A stretch of 64,000 nucleotides of DNA, from contig JAJDBV010000042.1 in the NCBI GenBank assembly GCA_029261165.1, forward strand, positions 47,534 to 111,533. Direction: 5' to 3'. This DNA comes from Nitrospirota bacterium (GTDB lineage Bacteria; Nitrospirota; Nitrospiria; SBBL01; JAADHI01). How positions within the stretch are numbered: the first letter of the stretch is position 1; each line of letters opens with the position of its first letter. Below, in pieces: positions 25,289-33,670 of the stretch. A program made the translations under genes and the position numbers. The notes below the pieces were generated by a model. It did not search any database and was not told the origin of the DNA. It saw only the letters and a list, made by a program, of their open reading frames with translations.

Positions 25289-26188
25289 TTATTTGGCGCG
25301 TGCTGCTCTAAGGGCCTTCTTCTTTCTTTTTCTCTCGGCATCCATTTCGTCCAGGAAGACCTTCGCCTCGTCGGACACATATTCCTTGAATTCGAAACGC
25401 TTTCCAGGACCCTCGGAATCCCGCATCTCCTGAAGCCCTTCCATCATCTGCTTCCCAATCTCGAGAATGCACGGTGTGTAGAGTTGAATATAGGTCGGGC
25501 CGATTTCTCTCGCAACCAGGATTGCGTTCCGAATCGCTTTTTCTACACGATTCGGCTTGCTGACCGTCATAACGGCAACATAGTGACAACCGGAATTACG
25601 CGCGATCTCAGGAAGGGGGACCTTGTCGAACTTTTTTCCGGCAGGGGCCATTTTCCCAACAAAGCCTTTTTGCATCAGGCCGCTCTCTTGACCGCCGGTG
25701 TTGGCATAAAGCTCATTGTCAAAACAGATTGTCGTAAACTTTTCCTGGCGAAACCAGGATTGCAGTGTCATGTCCAGGCCGATATCCACGGTGGCACCAT
25801 CTCCAGCCAGGACAACGACATCCTTGACCTTCTCAGGAAAGCGGAGGGCGAGTGTCCTTTTCAGGCCGGAGGCAATGGCATTCTGATTCCCAAAAAGCGA
25901 GTGGATATTGTGCACCGCCACATGGGGAAAAACCAGACTGGTACACCCGGTCGAACCGACCATAACAGTATCTTCCGGCTTGGGCAAACAGGCCAGGACG
26001 TATCGAAACGCGATCGACTCCGGACACCCCGCGCAGAGGGAGTGTTCCTCAATGAGCTCCTTGGCCTCACCCACATCTTTCCATCCCCGGCTTTCTTTGC
26101 CATAGGTTGCCTCTTCCACCAGCTCCTGGTATTCCGGCGGCATGATATCGTAAAACTCATCATTAATTTTTATCTTTTCCTTACCCAT
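25289..26188 (-). CDS. 2-oxoacid:ferredoxin oxidoreductase beta subunit (TPP-binding)
   Basis: This subunit binds thiamine diphosphate and a [4Fe-4S] cluster. In the 299-residue product CAGCPES and STGCTSL give early Cys ligands. VVVLAGDGATVDIGLDMT is the GDG...N-type TPP motif region, and FDNELYANTGGQESGLM continues it. The gene overlaps alpha by 8 bases and has AGGAGG 9 bases before its ATG. The product could act on pyruvate or 2-oxoglutarate; motifs visible here do not decide. Confidence 0.93.
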   Translation of the reverse strand: MGKEKIKINDEFYDIMPPEYQELVEEATYGKESRGWKDVGEAKELIEEHSLCAGCPESIAFRYVLACLPKPEDTVMVGSTGCTSLVFPHVAVHNIHSLFGNQNAIASGLKRTLALRFPEKVKDVVVLAGDGATVDIGLDMTLQSWFRQEKFTTICFDNELYANTGGQESGLMQKGFVGKMAPAGKKFDKVPLPEIARNSGCHYVAVMTVSKPNRVEKAIRNAILVAREIGPTYIQLYTPCILEIGKQMMEGLQEMRDSEGPGKRFEFKEYVSDEAKVFLDEMDAERKRKKKALRAARAK

Positions 26189-27380
26189 GAACGGCCTCCT
26201 TCCTTCCCGAAAGTACCTTTTTGATCTCTTCGACGATGACTTCAGGAGGCATCGTCATCCCACCCGCAACATGTGGGCCCGCATAAACACGATCATTGTC
26301 TGGAATACAGGCCTTGATTTCCCGGGCCATCCAACCCGCAACATTGAACTCCGGCACAAAGATATGCTTTGCGTTCCTGAGCGCCTGTCGCACCTCCTGA
26401 TGCGGAAAGGGACGAATGGTCTTAATCTTCACAATGCCGACATCGACTCCTTCTTCTGCCAGGAGTCGTACCGCTTCCCGGCCTTGCGCGACCGCTGTTC
26501 CGGAAGAAACAATCAGGATTTCAGCATCGGCGTTTTCTTCTTCGATCAGTCCGCCAATGAGGCGAATCGTATGTTTTCGGGAGCGTTCGCACGCGGCCCG
26601 AACCTCCTGCTGCCAACTGGCATGGGTGGCGTAGCTGATGTAGTTGCTCTTCATCACAAAAGGATCCCGCATCATTCGGATTGGAGGAACCTCCATGTCC
26701 ATACAGGGGACCGGTGACCGATAGGGATCATAAGGGGTCAGGGCGATATCGGCAGGCGGCATCATAACCATATCCTTTGTATGGCTCACAAAAAACCCAT
26801 CGATACAGACGGCAACCGGCAAATGGACATCGGGTTCCTCTGCCACAATAAAGCTCGCCAGGAGGAAGTCAAGAAACTCCTGAGCCGTCTCAGCATGCCA
26901 TATGAGCATCCCTGTCTCAAGGATCATTCCAATCTCAAGGGTATCGGGCTGAATACTCAAGGGAGAATTAACGCCTCGGACCATCACATTAATGACAATT
27001 GGAAGGCGAGAACCCGCCCACATCGGAAAGTTTTCATAAGCGCGTAAGGTTCCGGGTCCGGAGGTTGTGGTAAAGACGCGCGCGCCCCCAAACGAAGCCC
27101 CGGCACATTCCGACATCACCGCAAACTCATTCTCTCCTCTGAAGTATTCTCCAACATAGCCTTCCACGTACAACTCACCCACCAGCGCGGCCGCTTCACT
27201 CTGGGGTGTAATGGGATAGGCAATAGAGACGTCGATACTGGCTCGCCGGATCGCCTCTTTCACCACCTCACTGCCTGTCATGAAATGTTGTGTTCTGGGC
27301 GCTTCAAATAGAAGATACTCAGGCTCTACAATTTTCTGGCCTTTCTTATTGAAGGTCCCTACGAGAGATTTTGGATCCAT
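26181..27380 (-). CDS. 2-oxoacid:ferredoxin oxidoreductase alpha subunit
   Basis: The 399-residue alpha subunit contains the pyrimidine-binding domain (SIAYPITPQSEAAALVGEL, with the TPITP-like loop) and a transketolase-C-like domain (ILIVSSGTAVAQGREAVRLL). Together with beta, gamma and delta it oxidatively decarboxylates a 2-oxoacid, or carboxylates an acyl-CoA in reverse with reduced ferredoxin. Genes are in the order epsilon-like, alpha, beta, gamma, delta. Confidence 0.93.
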   Translation of the reverse strand: MDPKSLVGTFNKKGQKIVEPEYLLFEAPRTQHFMTGSEVVKEAIRRASIDVSIAYPITPQSEAAALVGELYVEGYVGEYFRGENEFAVMSECAGASFGGARVFTTTSGPGTLRAYENFPMWAGSRLPIVINVMVRGVNSPLSIQPDTLEIGMILETGMLIWHAETAQEFLDFLLASFIVAEEPDVHLPVAVCIDGFFVSHTKDMVMMPPADIALTPYDPYRSPVPCMDMEVPPIRMMRDPFVMKSNYISYATHASWQQEVRAACERSRKHTIRLIGGLIEEENADAEILIVSSGTAVAQGREAVRLLAEEGVDVGIVKIKTIRPFPHQEVRQALRNAKHIFVPEFNVAGWMAREIKACIPDNDRVYAGPHVAGGMTMPPEVIVEEIKKVLSGRKEAVHG

Positions 27381-27405
27381 GCCTCCCCCTTTCGGTTTGT
27401 GATAT

Positions 27406-27436
27406 TCTCCCTTCGGGACGTCTCAGAAGGGGGAGA
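27406..27436 (-). other. Intercistronic hairpin in the oxidoreductase operon
   Basis: TCTCCCTTC and GAAGGGGGAGA pair with a two-base bulge across an 11-base loop, in the 73-base gap between the first gene and the alpha subunit gene. There is no U-run directly after it on the minus strand, so an RNA-processing or stability role is more likely than termination. Confidence 0.45.
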
Positions 27437-27453
27437 TACCCTAAACAAATAGT

Positions 27454-28041
27454 TTATAAGCTTTTCCTGACGTCCTTAATCACTTCGACCAGCTTCCATA
27501 TCTTGTCCGGAGTCGCATCCCGGAATGACAACATCGCGTCCTCATGTCCGGCCATGGCACACATTGCAATCGTATAGCAGTTGGTCCCGCCCCGGATAAT
27601 TTTCAAGGAGAGATTGGCCTGATGACAATGGACCCCGACAAACATACAGACGTCAATCTTATTATGCCAAACGGTTAAATTCGGATGATTCGGGTTGATT
27701 TCAATTTCCGGATTAATCTTAGGATATTTAGGACGGTAATCAGGCATCGGAATCAGCAGCGCCCCTGGGTTATGGTCTTTTAATTCATCGTACATCGCCT
27801 TGATTGCGGTAGCCTTCTTTGCAGACTTCGGGTTCCAGTTCCAGAGCACCATCGGGCCAGGAAAGATGGTCGGAACTTTTGCGGAAAGGAAGCGTTTCGC
27901 AGCCTCTTCCATTGCCACGTCTTCATGGAAGATCTCGCCATGAATATGGGCCTGCCCAGGGTCGGGGAGAACCACCCCGGCACACGCAGCCGATGGGGGT
28001 AAAAATGCCTCTGGACCGGCTAAGACACGATAATTTCCCAT
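27454..28041 (-). CDS. Fifth (epsilon-like) subunit of 2-oxoacid:ferredoxin oxidoreductase
   Basis: The 195-residue soluble protein heads the operon. It resembles the extra subunit of the five-subunit pyruvate/2-oxoglutarate:ferredoxin oxidoreductases known from Hydrogenobacter and Nitrospira, often annotated as CO-dehydrogenase-beta-like. Visible features are HIHGEIFHEDVAMEEAAKR, FPGPMVLWNWNP, and VCMFVGVHCHQANLSLKII with clustered Cys and His. Assignment rests on gene order plus general resemblance. A TTGCCA-N17-TATACT promoter lies just upstream. Confidence 0.7.
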   Translation of the reverse strand: MGNYRVLAGPEAFLPPSAACAGVVLPDPGQAHIHGEIFHEDVAMEEAAKRFLSAKVPTIFPGPMVLWNWNPKSAKKATAIKAMYDELKDHNPGALLIPMPDYRPKYPKINPEIEINPNHPNLTVWHNKIDVCMFVGVHCHQANLSLKIIRGGTNCYTIAMCAMAGHEDAMLSFRDATPDKIWKLVEVIKDVRKSL

Positions 28042-28068
28042 AAAATCAAAATCTCCGCATATAGGTGA

Positions 28069-28097
28069 AGTATAGCCTAAATAAATGGTGCTGGCAA
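28069..28097 (-). promoter_or_regulatory. Sigma-70-type promoter of the oxidoreductase operon
   Basis: On the minus strand TTGCCA (28097-28092), 17 bases and TATACT (28074-28069) precede the first gene. The predicted start near 28062 leaves a leader of about 20 bases with CGGAG. The remainder of this divergent gap up to the nuclease-family gene holds only an ATGCATGCAT run (near 28177) that I can name. Confidence 0.7.
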
Positions 28098-28379
28098 CGC
28101 TGTAAAAACCACTCTATTCCTAGAAAAATAGCATAGCCCCTTTTACCAAGTCAAGGAGAATTCAGACAGAAATCGAATGCATGCATCAATAAAGTTGTTG
28201 ATCTATAGCACCTTTTTTCTTCTGCCATCCCGACTGATAAAAAGCGGGTTCCCTGTTCACCTGAGTTCATTCCGACCCCAGACGGACACACAAGAATTGG
28301 ATTGAGCGAACGCCCCCTGTGCGTTGACAATGATTCAGGGAAGGTGATAGATTCTTCAGTACGTTACGGGGTTGATGGC

Positions 28380-28835
28380 ATGCTGGTCCAAATGAAGGTG
28401 CGGGGGTTGATATTTGATCCCTACAATAACGCTTATATTGTGATCCTGCGGGATGAAGAGAATACGGAGGTGCTGCCCATCTGGGTCGGAAAACCGGAAG
28501 CGAACGCGATCGGTCTGGCTTTGGAAGGCATCTTTACACCGCGTCCGATGACGCATGACTTAATTAAGAATGTGCTTGATACCATTGACGCAAAAGTCAT
28601 CAGCATCGTCGTGACAGACCTCGATGACAATACATACTTTTCCAAAACACACTTGATGTATCAAGACTCAGAGTTTACAATAGATTCCAGGCCGAGTGAT
28701 GCGATTGCCTTGTCCTTGCGGGTTGAGGCCCCTATTTTCGCGACGGAGGGGGTCATCAAGAAACAGAGTTCTCAAGAATTGGACCGCTGGCTTGAGAACC
28801 TCAAGCCGGAAGACTTTGGGAAATACGATACCTGA
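28380..28835 (+). CDS. Bifunctional nuclease family (DUF151) protein, first of a tandem pair
   Basis: The 151-residue product from the ATG at 28380 has the family start (MLVQMKVRGLIFDP), the block VLPIWVGKPEANAIGLALEG, PRPMTHDLIKNVLD, and DSRPSDAIALSLRVEAPIF. Proteins of this family have been reported to act as nucleases in plants and bacteria, but their usual role is unclear. A longer frame from 28302 (TTG) is open but adds residues the family lacks. It is followed after 115 bases by a second copy. Confidence 0.85.
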   Translation: MLVQMKVRGLIFDPYNNAYIVILRDEENTEVLPIWVGKPEANAIGLALEGIFTPRPMTHDLIKNVLDTIDAKVISIVVTDLDDNTYFSKTHLMYQDSEFTIDSRPSDAIALSLRVEAPIFATEGVIKKQSSQELDRWLENLKPEDFGKYDT

Positions 28836-28950
28836 TCAGGACTCCCGGGTCTTTTTGAAATGCCCCTCTCCCTTCATCCAGGCCTTTATAAAAGGGAACT
28901 GAGCAAGTCCCAACAAAACACTATACTGCAGGCAGGGATCGCATATATCG

Positions 28951-29466
28951 ATGAATATCCCATTGAAAGTCCATTCCGTAATTTCAGATCCAAACACGGA
29001 GGCTCAGATTGTTATCCTGAAGGACCCCCAGAACATGGAACTCCTGCCCATATGGGTCGGTGTCGCAGAAGGAAATGCGATCCGTCTTGCGATGGAAGGG
29101 GTTTCCCCACCCAGACCGCTGACACATGATCTGTTGAATGACCTCCTGAAGTCTCTGAAAGTTTTGATGGATAAGGTTTTAATCCATGACATTAATGACA
29201 GTACGTACTTTGCGACGCTTTATCTCATTCGAAAAAAAACAAAATATTTGGATGATTCAGTACAATCGACTCCTAAAAAGCCCTACGAAGAGCCCCATGA
29301 GGAGTTAACCGTTGATGCCAGGCCGAGTGATGCCATTGCCCTCGCGCTTCGAATGGGCGTCCCCATCTATGTGACGGAAGAAGTGTTGCATAAGAAGGGG
29401 TCGGAAAACCTAGATGCCTGGCTCGAAAAACTCAAGCCCAAAGATTTTGGCCCATACGATGCTTAG
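28951..29466 (+). CDS. Bifunctional nuclease family (DUF151) protein, second of a tandem pair
   Basis: The 171-residue paralogue has the same blocks (LLPIWVGVAEGNAIRLAMEG, RPLTHDLLNDLLK, DARPSDAIALALRMGVPI) and the same closing KPKDFGPYDA. It carries an insertion of about 20 charged residues (KKTKYLDDSVQSTPKKPYEE) between the two halves that the first copy lacks. A local tandem duplication followed by divergence is the simple explanation. It is 180 bases upstream of rplM. Confidence 0.87.
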   Translation: MNIPLKVHSVISDPNTEAQIVILKDPQNMELLPIWVGVAEGNAIRLAMEGVSPPRPLTHDLLNDLLKSLKVLMDKVLIHDINDSTYFATLYLIRKKTKYLDDSVQSTPKKPYEEPHEELTVDARPSDAIALALRMGVPIYVTEEVLHKKGSENLDAWLEKLKPKDFGPYDA

Positions 29467-29646
29467 GCGTCTATCAATCTCTTGGTCATGTCATCGGTTC
29501 GGGGGGATGATCCGAGACAAACGAAGATCCGATGTGGAGTGAGGATGGCGACTTTCTTCTTGACAAGGACAAGCGGCATATATTAGAAATATAGGTTCAC
29601 TTGAGATATTATTAATAGTATGATTGAGACTTCGTCAGGATCAGGA

Positions 29647-30075
29647 ATGAAAACAGTAGCCTACAAAGAAGCAGATATTCAGCGGAAATGGTTTGTCGTT
29701 GATGCCAATGGAAAAGTTCTTGGGAGGATGGCAACTCAGATCGCGGCAATTCTCCGCGGGAAGCACAGGCCCATATTTACACCGAACCAGGATCTTGGCG
29801 ACCACGTCATTGTCTTGAATGCGGAAAAGGTCGTCATGACGGCTGGAAAAGCCGTGAAGAAAAAATATTACCATCACACCGGCTACATTGGTGGAATAAA
29901 GGAAACAACGGCTGCAAAATTGCTTAAAGAAAAGCCGGAACGCCTGGTGACAAAAGCGATCACGGGGATGCTTCCGAAGACAAAACTGGGCAAGGCAATG
30001 GCAAAGAAGTTAAGGGTCTATGCCGGAGAGGTTCACCCTCATGAAGCCCAGCAGCCACAGTCGTTACAAGTCTAA
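29647..30075 (+). CDS. rplM: 50S ribosomal protein L13
   Basis: The 142-residue L13 starts [20 protein letters not shown] and contains [17 protein letters not shown] and the conserved [11 protein letters not shown], followed by the [12 protein letters not shown] block. The frame is open nine codons upstream, but the ATG at 29647 is the family start and has CAGGA close before it. It forms the usual pair with rpsI, 14 bases downstream. Confidence 0.96.
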   Translation: MKTVAYKEADIQRKWFVVDANGKVLGRMATQIAAILRGKHRPIFTPNQDLGDHVIVLNAEKVVMTAGKAVKKKYYHHTGYIGGIKETTAAKLLKEKPERLVTKAITGMLPKTKLGKAMAKKLRVYAGEVHPHEAQQPQSLQV

Positions 30076-30089
30076 GGGAGGGGTTTGGG

Positions 30090-30485
30090 TTGACAGGGAC
30101 AGCACGATATATTGCGACGGGAAAACGGAAACAGGCGATAGCGCGCGTTTGGCTTGAGGCGGGAGACGGACGTGTTGTCGTCAATGGCAAGCCTTCGGAC
30201 GAATATTTCCCGAGACATGCCTGGCAGTTCCTGCTTCAACAGCCTTTTCAAATAACAGAAACGGTCGGTCAGTATAACACCTGTGTAAATGTGAAGGGGG
30301 GAGGTCTTACGGGGCAAGCGGGCGCGATACGGCACGGAATCTCCAAGGCACTCCTGGAAGCAACTCCTGATTTAAGGGCCAGCCTCAAGAAAGAAGGCCT
30401 TTTGACCCGCGACCCCAGAGTGAAAGAACGGAAAAAATGTGGCCAGCCGGGAGCCCGCAAAAAGTTTCAATATTCCAAACGGTAA
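30090..30485 (+). CDS. rpsI: 30S ribosomal protein S9
   Basis: The 131-residue S9 has RYIATGKRKQAIARVWL at the start, VKGGGLTGQAGAIRHGISKAL in the middle and the basic tail ending QYSKR that reaches the P-site tRNA. It starts with TTG at 30090, with GGAGGGG about 7 bases before it. A strong terminator follows 30 bases after the stop. Confidence 0.97.
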   Translation: MTGTARYIATGKRKQAIARVWLEAGDGRVVVNGKPSDEYFPRHAWQFLLQQPFQITETVGQYNTCVNVKGGGLTGQAGAIRHGISKALLEATPDLRASLKKEGLLTRDPRVKERKKCGQPGARKKFQYSKR

Positions 30486-30514
30486 CTTTTCTTTTAACCT
30501 TAGTATTTCTTGTA

Positions 30515-30543
30515 GGAAGGTCGAAAGACCTTCCTTTTTTTTT
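30515..30543 (+). terminator. Intrinsic terminator after rplM-rpsI
   Basis: GGAAGGTC-GAAA-GACCTTCC is a perfect 8-base stem with a GNRA tetraloop, followed directly by nine T. Confidence 0.95.
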
Positions 30544-30572
30544 AAGATTTTCAGCGTGAAGGGGCAAAAAAA

Positions 30573-31604
30573 ATGAAAGTCGCTGTTGTCGGCGCGACGG
30601 GATATACGGGTGGGGAGGTGTTACGGCTTATGGTACACCATCCCAAAGTTGAAGTCGTGGCAGTCACGTCTAAGCACTCTGTCGGAGAACCGCTTGCGAG
30701 CCGACTTCCTTTTTTGAAAGGACAATACAATCTGACCCTTGAAGCGCTCGACATCAAAAAGATTGCAAAAAAAGCCGACCTCATCTTTATTGCCCTTGCC
30801 CACACACAAGCAATTGATCCGGTGCAGCGATTTATCAACAGCGGGAAGAAAGTCATTGACCTGTCGGCAGATTATCGCCTTCGGTCGCCGACCCTCTACA
30901 AAAAATGGTATGGGACAGCACATCGCTACCCTGCCTTCCTGAAAAAAGTGGTTTATGGCTTAACAGAGGTCTACCGTAATAAAATTCGGCGGTGCGACCT
31001 TGTCGCCAATCCGGGCTGTTATCCAACCGGATCACTTCTCCCCCTTTATCCTTTCCTGAAAGAAGGTGTCATCGATACATCACAGGAGTTAATTATTGAT
31101 GCCAAATCGGGAGTTTCCGGGGCAGGATCCAAGCCGAGCTCAAAAACACATTTCCCTGAACTGAGTGGAGGAATGGCCGCCTATAACATTGGAAGACACC
31201 GTCACCTGCCTGAGATTGAGCAGGAACTGTCACGCATCGGCAAGAAAAAGATGAAGACATTGTTTACCCCCTATCTTCTTCCGGTCAATCGCGGGATTCT
31301 GACAACGATTTATCTTCCACTGAAGAAGAAACTTTCACAAAAGAAGATCGACGCCATTCTGAATATTTATCAGGACGAATTCTTTATCCGGAGGAGAGAA
31401 GATTCGCCGGATCTGGCCCATGTCCGGGGTTCCAACTTTTGTGACATCGCCGGATTTGCGACCGACTCCGGCCGTACGGCCATTCTCATCTCGGCAATTG
31501 ATAACCTGGTAAAGGGGGCCTCCGGCCAGGCCATACAGAATATGAATGTAATGATGGGCTGGGACGAGTCTCTCGGGCTTTCCGCCCCGGGTCTCTTCCC
31601 GTAG
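30573..31604 (+). CDS. argC: N-acetyl-gamma-glutamyl-phosphate reductase
   Basis: ArgC reduces N-acetylglutamyl phosphate with NADPH in arginine synthesis. The 343-residue product has VAVVGATGYTGGEVLRLM (nucleotide loop), the active-site Cys in NPGCYPTGSLLPL, KSGVSGAGSKPSSKTHFPE, and a C-terminal VKGASGQAIQNMN. It begins 30 bases after the rpsI terminator and is followed after 23 bases by argJ. Confidence 0.97.
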   Translation: MKVAVVGATGYTGGEVLRLMVHHPKVEVVAVTSKHSVGEPLASRLPFLKGQYNLTLEALDIKKIAKKADLIFIALAHTQAIDPVQRFINSGKKVIDLSADYRLRSPTLYKKWYGTAHRYPAFLKKVVYGLTEVYRNKIRRCDLVANPGCYPTGSLLPLYPFLKEGVIDTSQELIIDAKSGVSGAGSKPSSKTHFPELSGGMAAYNIGRHRHLPEIEQELSRIGKKKMKTLFTPYLLPVNRGILTTIYLPLKKKLSQKKIDAILNIYQDEFFIRRREDSPDLAHVRGSNFCDIAGFATDSGRTAILISAIDNLVKGASGQAIQNMNVMMGWDESLGLSAPGLFP

Positions 31605-31627
31605 TTAGAAGGATTGGGTCTTCAATA

Positions 31628-32851
31628 ATGCAGCCACAAAACAAATCGCCAAGGACCATCAAAGGCGGAGTCACGGCCGTCAGTGGCTTCAAGGCAACCG
31701 GCCTCTCCGCTGGAATCAAAAAGAACGGGCGGCCTGACCTTGCCCTGATCGTTTCCGAAACAGACTGCACCGTTGCAGGGGTTTTCACGCAGAACCGTTT
31801 CCCGGCCCCGCCCCTCCTTTTGGACAAGAAGCACCTTCGCAGCAGACTAGGAAGGGCGATTGTGGCAAACAGCGGGAATGCCAACGCGTTTACCGGCGAA
31901 CGAGGCTATCAGGATGCGGAAGCGATGGCCGTGACCACGGCACAGACCTTAGGCATTCCCGCCAACTTGGTCTATGTCGCTTCAACCGGCGTCATCAGCG
32001 AGTTCCTCCCAATGAAGAAGATTTTGCAGGCGATTCCGCGACTGGCGCCTTCTCTTTCGGATCAAGGGAGCAAGGCTGCGGCAGAGGCGATTATGACCAC
32101 GGATACTTTCCCAAAAGAGATCGCATTTTCCGCAAAGGTCGGAGGAGATACGATCCGAGTGGGGGGTATGGCCAAAGGGTCAGGCATGATCCATCCGAAT
32201 ATGGCGACCATGCTCGCCTTTTTATCAACCGATGTCAGCATCGACCCCGATCTTCTACAGGAAGCTTTACGCCAGGCCGTAGACCACTCATTTCATCGTA
32301 TCACTGTTGACGGAGATACAAGCACCAATGACATGGTCCTCCTTTTTGCAAATGGGACAAAAGGCAAGAAGATTACGTCAAAGGGACGGGCCTTTCGACA
32401 ATTCGTCACGCTCCTGGAAACAACCTCCCTGTCACTTGCCAAGATGATCGTGAAGGACGGCGAAGGGGCAACGAAGTTTATCGAGATCAATGTGGCCGGG
32501 GCGCGGAGCCATCAAATCGCACATCAAATCGCAATGACGATTGCCCGCTCAAGCCTGGTAAAAACCGCCTTCTATGGTGAAGATGCAAACTGGGGGAGGA
32601 TTGTCGCGGCCATCGGCAATGCGGGCATTCCGATTCGCCCGGAGAAGATAGATCTGCGCTTCGGTCAGATTCCGCTGGTACAGAAAGGGACTTACCTTGG
32701 GAAGGCGGCAGAGGCAAAGATCTCAGCTTACCTCAAAAAACGAGAACTCTGCCTGACGCTCTCCCTCAATTCCGGGAAAGGGACCTCAACCGTCTGGACT
32801 TCTGACCTGAGCCTAGACTACGTCAAAATAAATGCCTTGTATCGGACATAG
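31628..32851 (+). CDS. argJ: Bifunctional ornithine acetyltransferase / N-acetylglutamate synthase
   Basis: ArgJ recycles the acetyl group from N-acetylornithine to glutamate. The 407-residue precursor should cleave itself before the Thr in NMATMLAFLSTD (about residue 195), giving alpha and beta chains. Other family blocks are ANSGNANAFTGERG, AKGSGMIHP and DGDTSTNDM near the active site, and EDANWGRI. Whether it is mono- or bifunctional cannot be told here; no argA or argB is in the window. Confidence 0.96.
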   Translation: MQPQNKSPRTIKGGVTAVSGFKATGLSAGIKKNGRPDLALIVSETDCTVAGVFTQNRFPAPPLLLDKKHLRSRLGRAIVANSGNANAFTGERGYQDAEAMAVTTAQTLGIPANLVYVASTGVISEFLPMKKILQAIPRLAPSLSDQGSKAAAEAIMTTDTFPKEIAFSAKVGGDTIRVGGMAKGSGMIHPNMATMLAFLSTDVSIDPDLLQEALRQAVDHSFHRITVDGDTSTNDMVLLFANGTKGKKITSKGRAFRQFVTLLETTSLSLAKMIVKDGEGATKFIEINVAGARSHQIAHQIAMTIARSSLVKTAFYGEDANWGRIVAAIGNAGIPIRPEKIDLRFGQIPLVQKGTYLGKAAEAKISAYLKKRELCLTLSLNSGKGTSTVWTSDLSLDYVKINALYRT

Positions 32852-32935
32852 TTCTACCTTCACCACCCCCCCGCCTGAAAAAGTCTAACGACTGCGATCG
32901 ATTGCTTCAACCGACAAAACCCTGAAATAATAAGA

Positions 32936-32960
32936 GACATATTTCCTGCAGCAATATGTC
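32936..32960. promoter_or_regulatory. Perfect inverted repeat upstream of the universal stress promoter
   Basis: GACATATT and AATATGTC form a perfect 8-base inverted repeat with a 9-base centre. It ends 5 bases before the -35 element, a typical place for an activator or repressor site. Confidence 0.5.
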
Positions 32961-32965
32961 AGAAT

Positions 32966-32994
32966 TTGACTTATCAAGATAAAAATCCTATATA
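32966..32994 (+). promoter_or_regulatory. Sigma-70-type promoter for the universal stress protein gene
   Basis: TTGACT (32966-32971), 17 bases and TATATA (32989-32994). The predicted start near 33001 gives a long leader of about 120 bases before the ATG at 33124. Confidence 0.6.
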
Positions 32995-33123
32995 TTAAGT
33001 AGGCGTAGAGATGGCCGTTATTAGGACGTCTGATACCTGTTAAGAAACCTCTTATTAAGACATAAAAGACAAGGAGAACCATATAGAAAATAGTTAGTCG
33101 TCCCAGAGAAAAAGGAGGTTATC

Positions 33124-33576
33124 ATGCCAATTCAAACGATATTGGTTCCAACCGATTTTTCCGAGTTAGCAACCGAGGCGGTCGACTTCGCATTTGTAAT
33201 GAGCAAACAGATGAAGCTGCGTATGATTTTTCTATACGTAGATGAATGGCCCGACCAGTCAGACACGACGGCGCCCCTCCATAATGAGTACGGCGCCTAC
33301 AAAAAAGAGGATGCAGGTGCGCTTTTAAGTGCCTTGGTTCGAAGGGCAAAAAATCTCGGTCTGGAAGGGAGTACTGAGGTGGTCGACGGGGTCCCGTTTC
33401 TTGAGATCATCCGGACAGCCAGAAAACGAAATGCAGACCTGATTGTAATCGGAACACACGGGAGAAGCGGCCTTCCGCAAACCATCATTGGGAGTGAGGC
33501 AGAGCGCATCATCCGGGAATCCACTTGCCCCGTCCTCACCGTAAAGAGCAAAGATCACAAATATGCACCAGTTTGA
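33124..33576 (+). CDS. Universal stress protein (UspA family)
   Basis: The 150-residue cytoplasmic protein has the UspA opening (TILVPTDFSELATEAVDFA) and the ATP-binding signature GTHGRSGLPQTIIGSEAERI (G-x2-G-x9-GS), so it belongs to the ATP-binding branch. AAAGGAGG lies 5 bases before the ATG. It is preceded by a candidate promoter and a palindrome and stands alone. Confidence 0.93.
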   Translation: MPIQTILVPTDFSELATEAVDFAFVMSKQMKLRMIFLYVDEWPDQSDTTAPLHNEYGAYKKEDAGALLSALVRRAKNLGLEGSTEVVDGVPFLEIIRTARKRNADLIVIGTHGRSGLPQTIIGSEAERIIRESTCPVLTVKSKDHKYAPV

Positions 33577-33623
33577 GAAATTCTGGAGATTTCGAAAGTG
33601 AGGGGTCTCCCTCCATTCCGCAG

Positions 33624-33655
33624 ATACGGCATTTGAAACGCTTAGAATGCCGTAT
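33624..33655 (+). promoter_or_regulatory. Leader hairpin just before the aas ribosome site
   Basis: ATACGGCATT and AATGCCGTAT form a perfect 10-base stem with a 12-base loop. GGAGG, the ribosome site, starts about one base after the stem. The hairpin could influence translation of the fusion protein or bind a regulator as DNA. There is no T-run after it. Confidence 0.6.
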
Positions 33656-33670
33656 TGGAGGCACGTAAGT

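Noticed and set aside
29560..29586. Promoter for rplM using TTGACA and TATTAG
   Set aside because: The spacer is only 15 bases, so I did not list it, although a promoter in this gap is likely.
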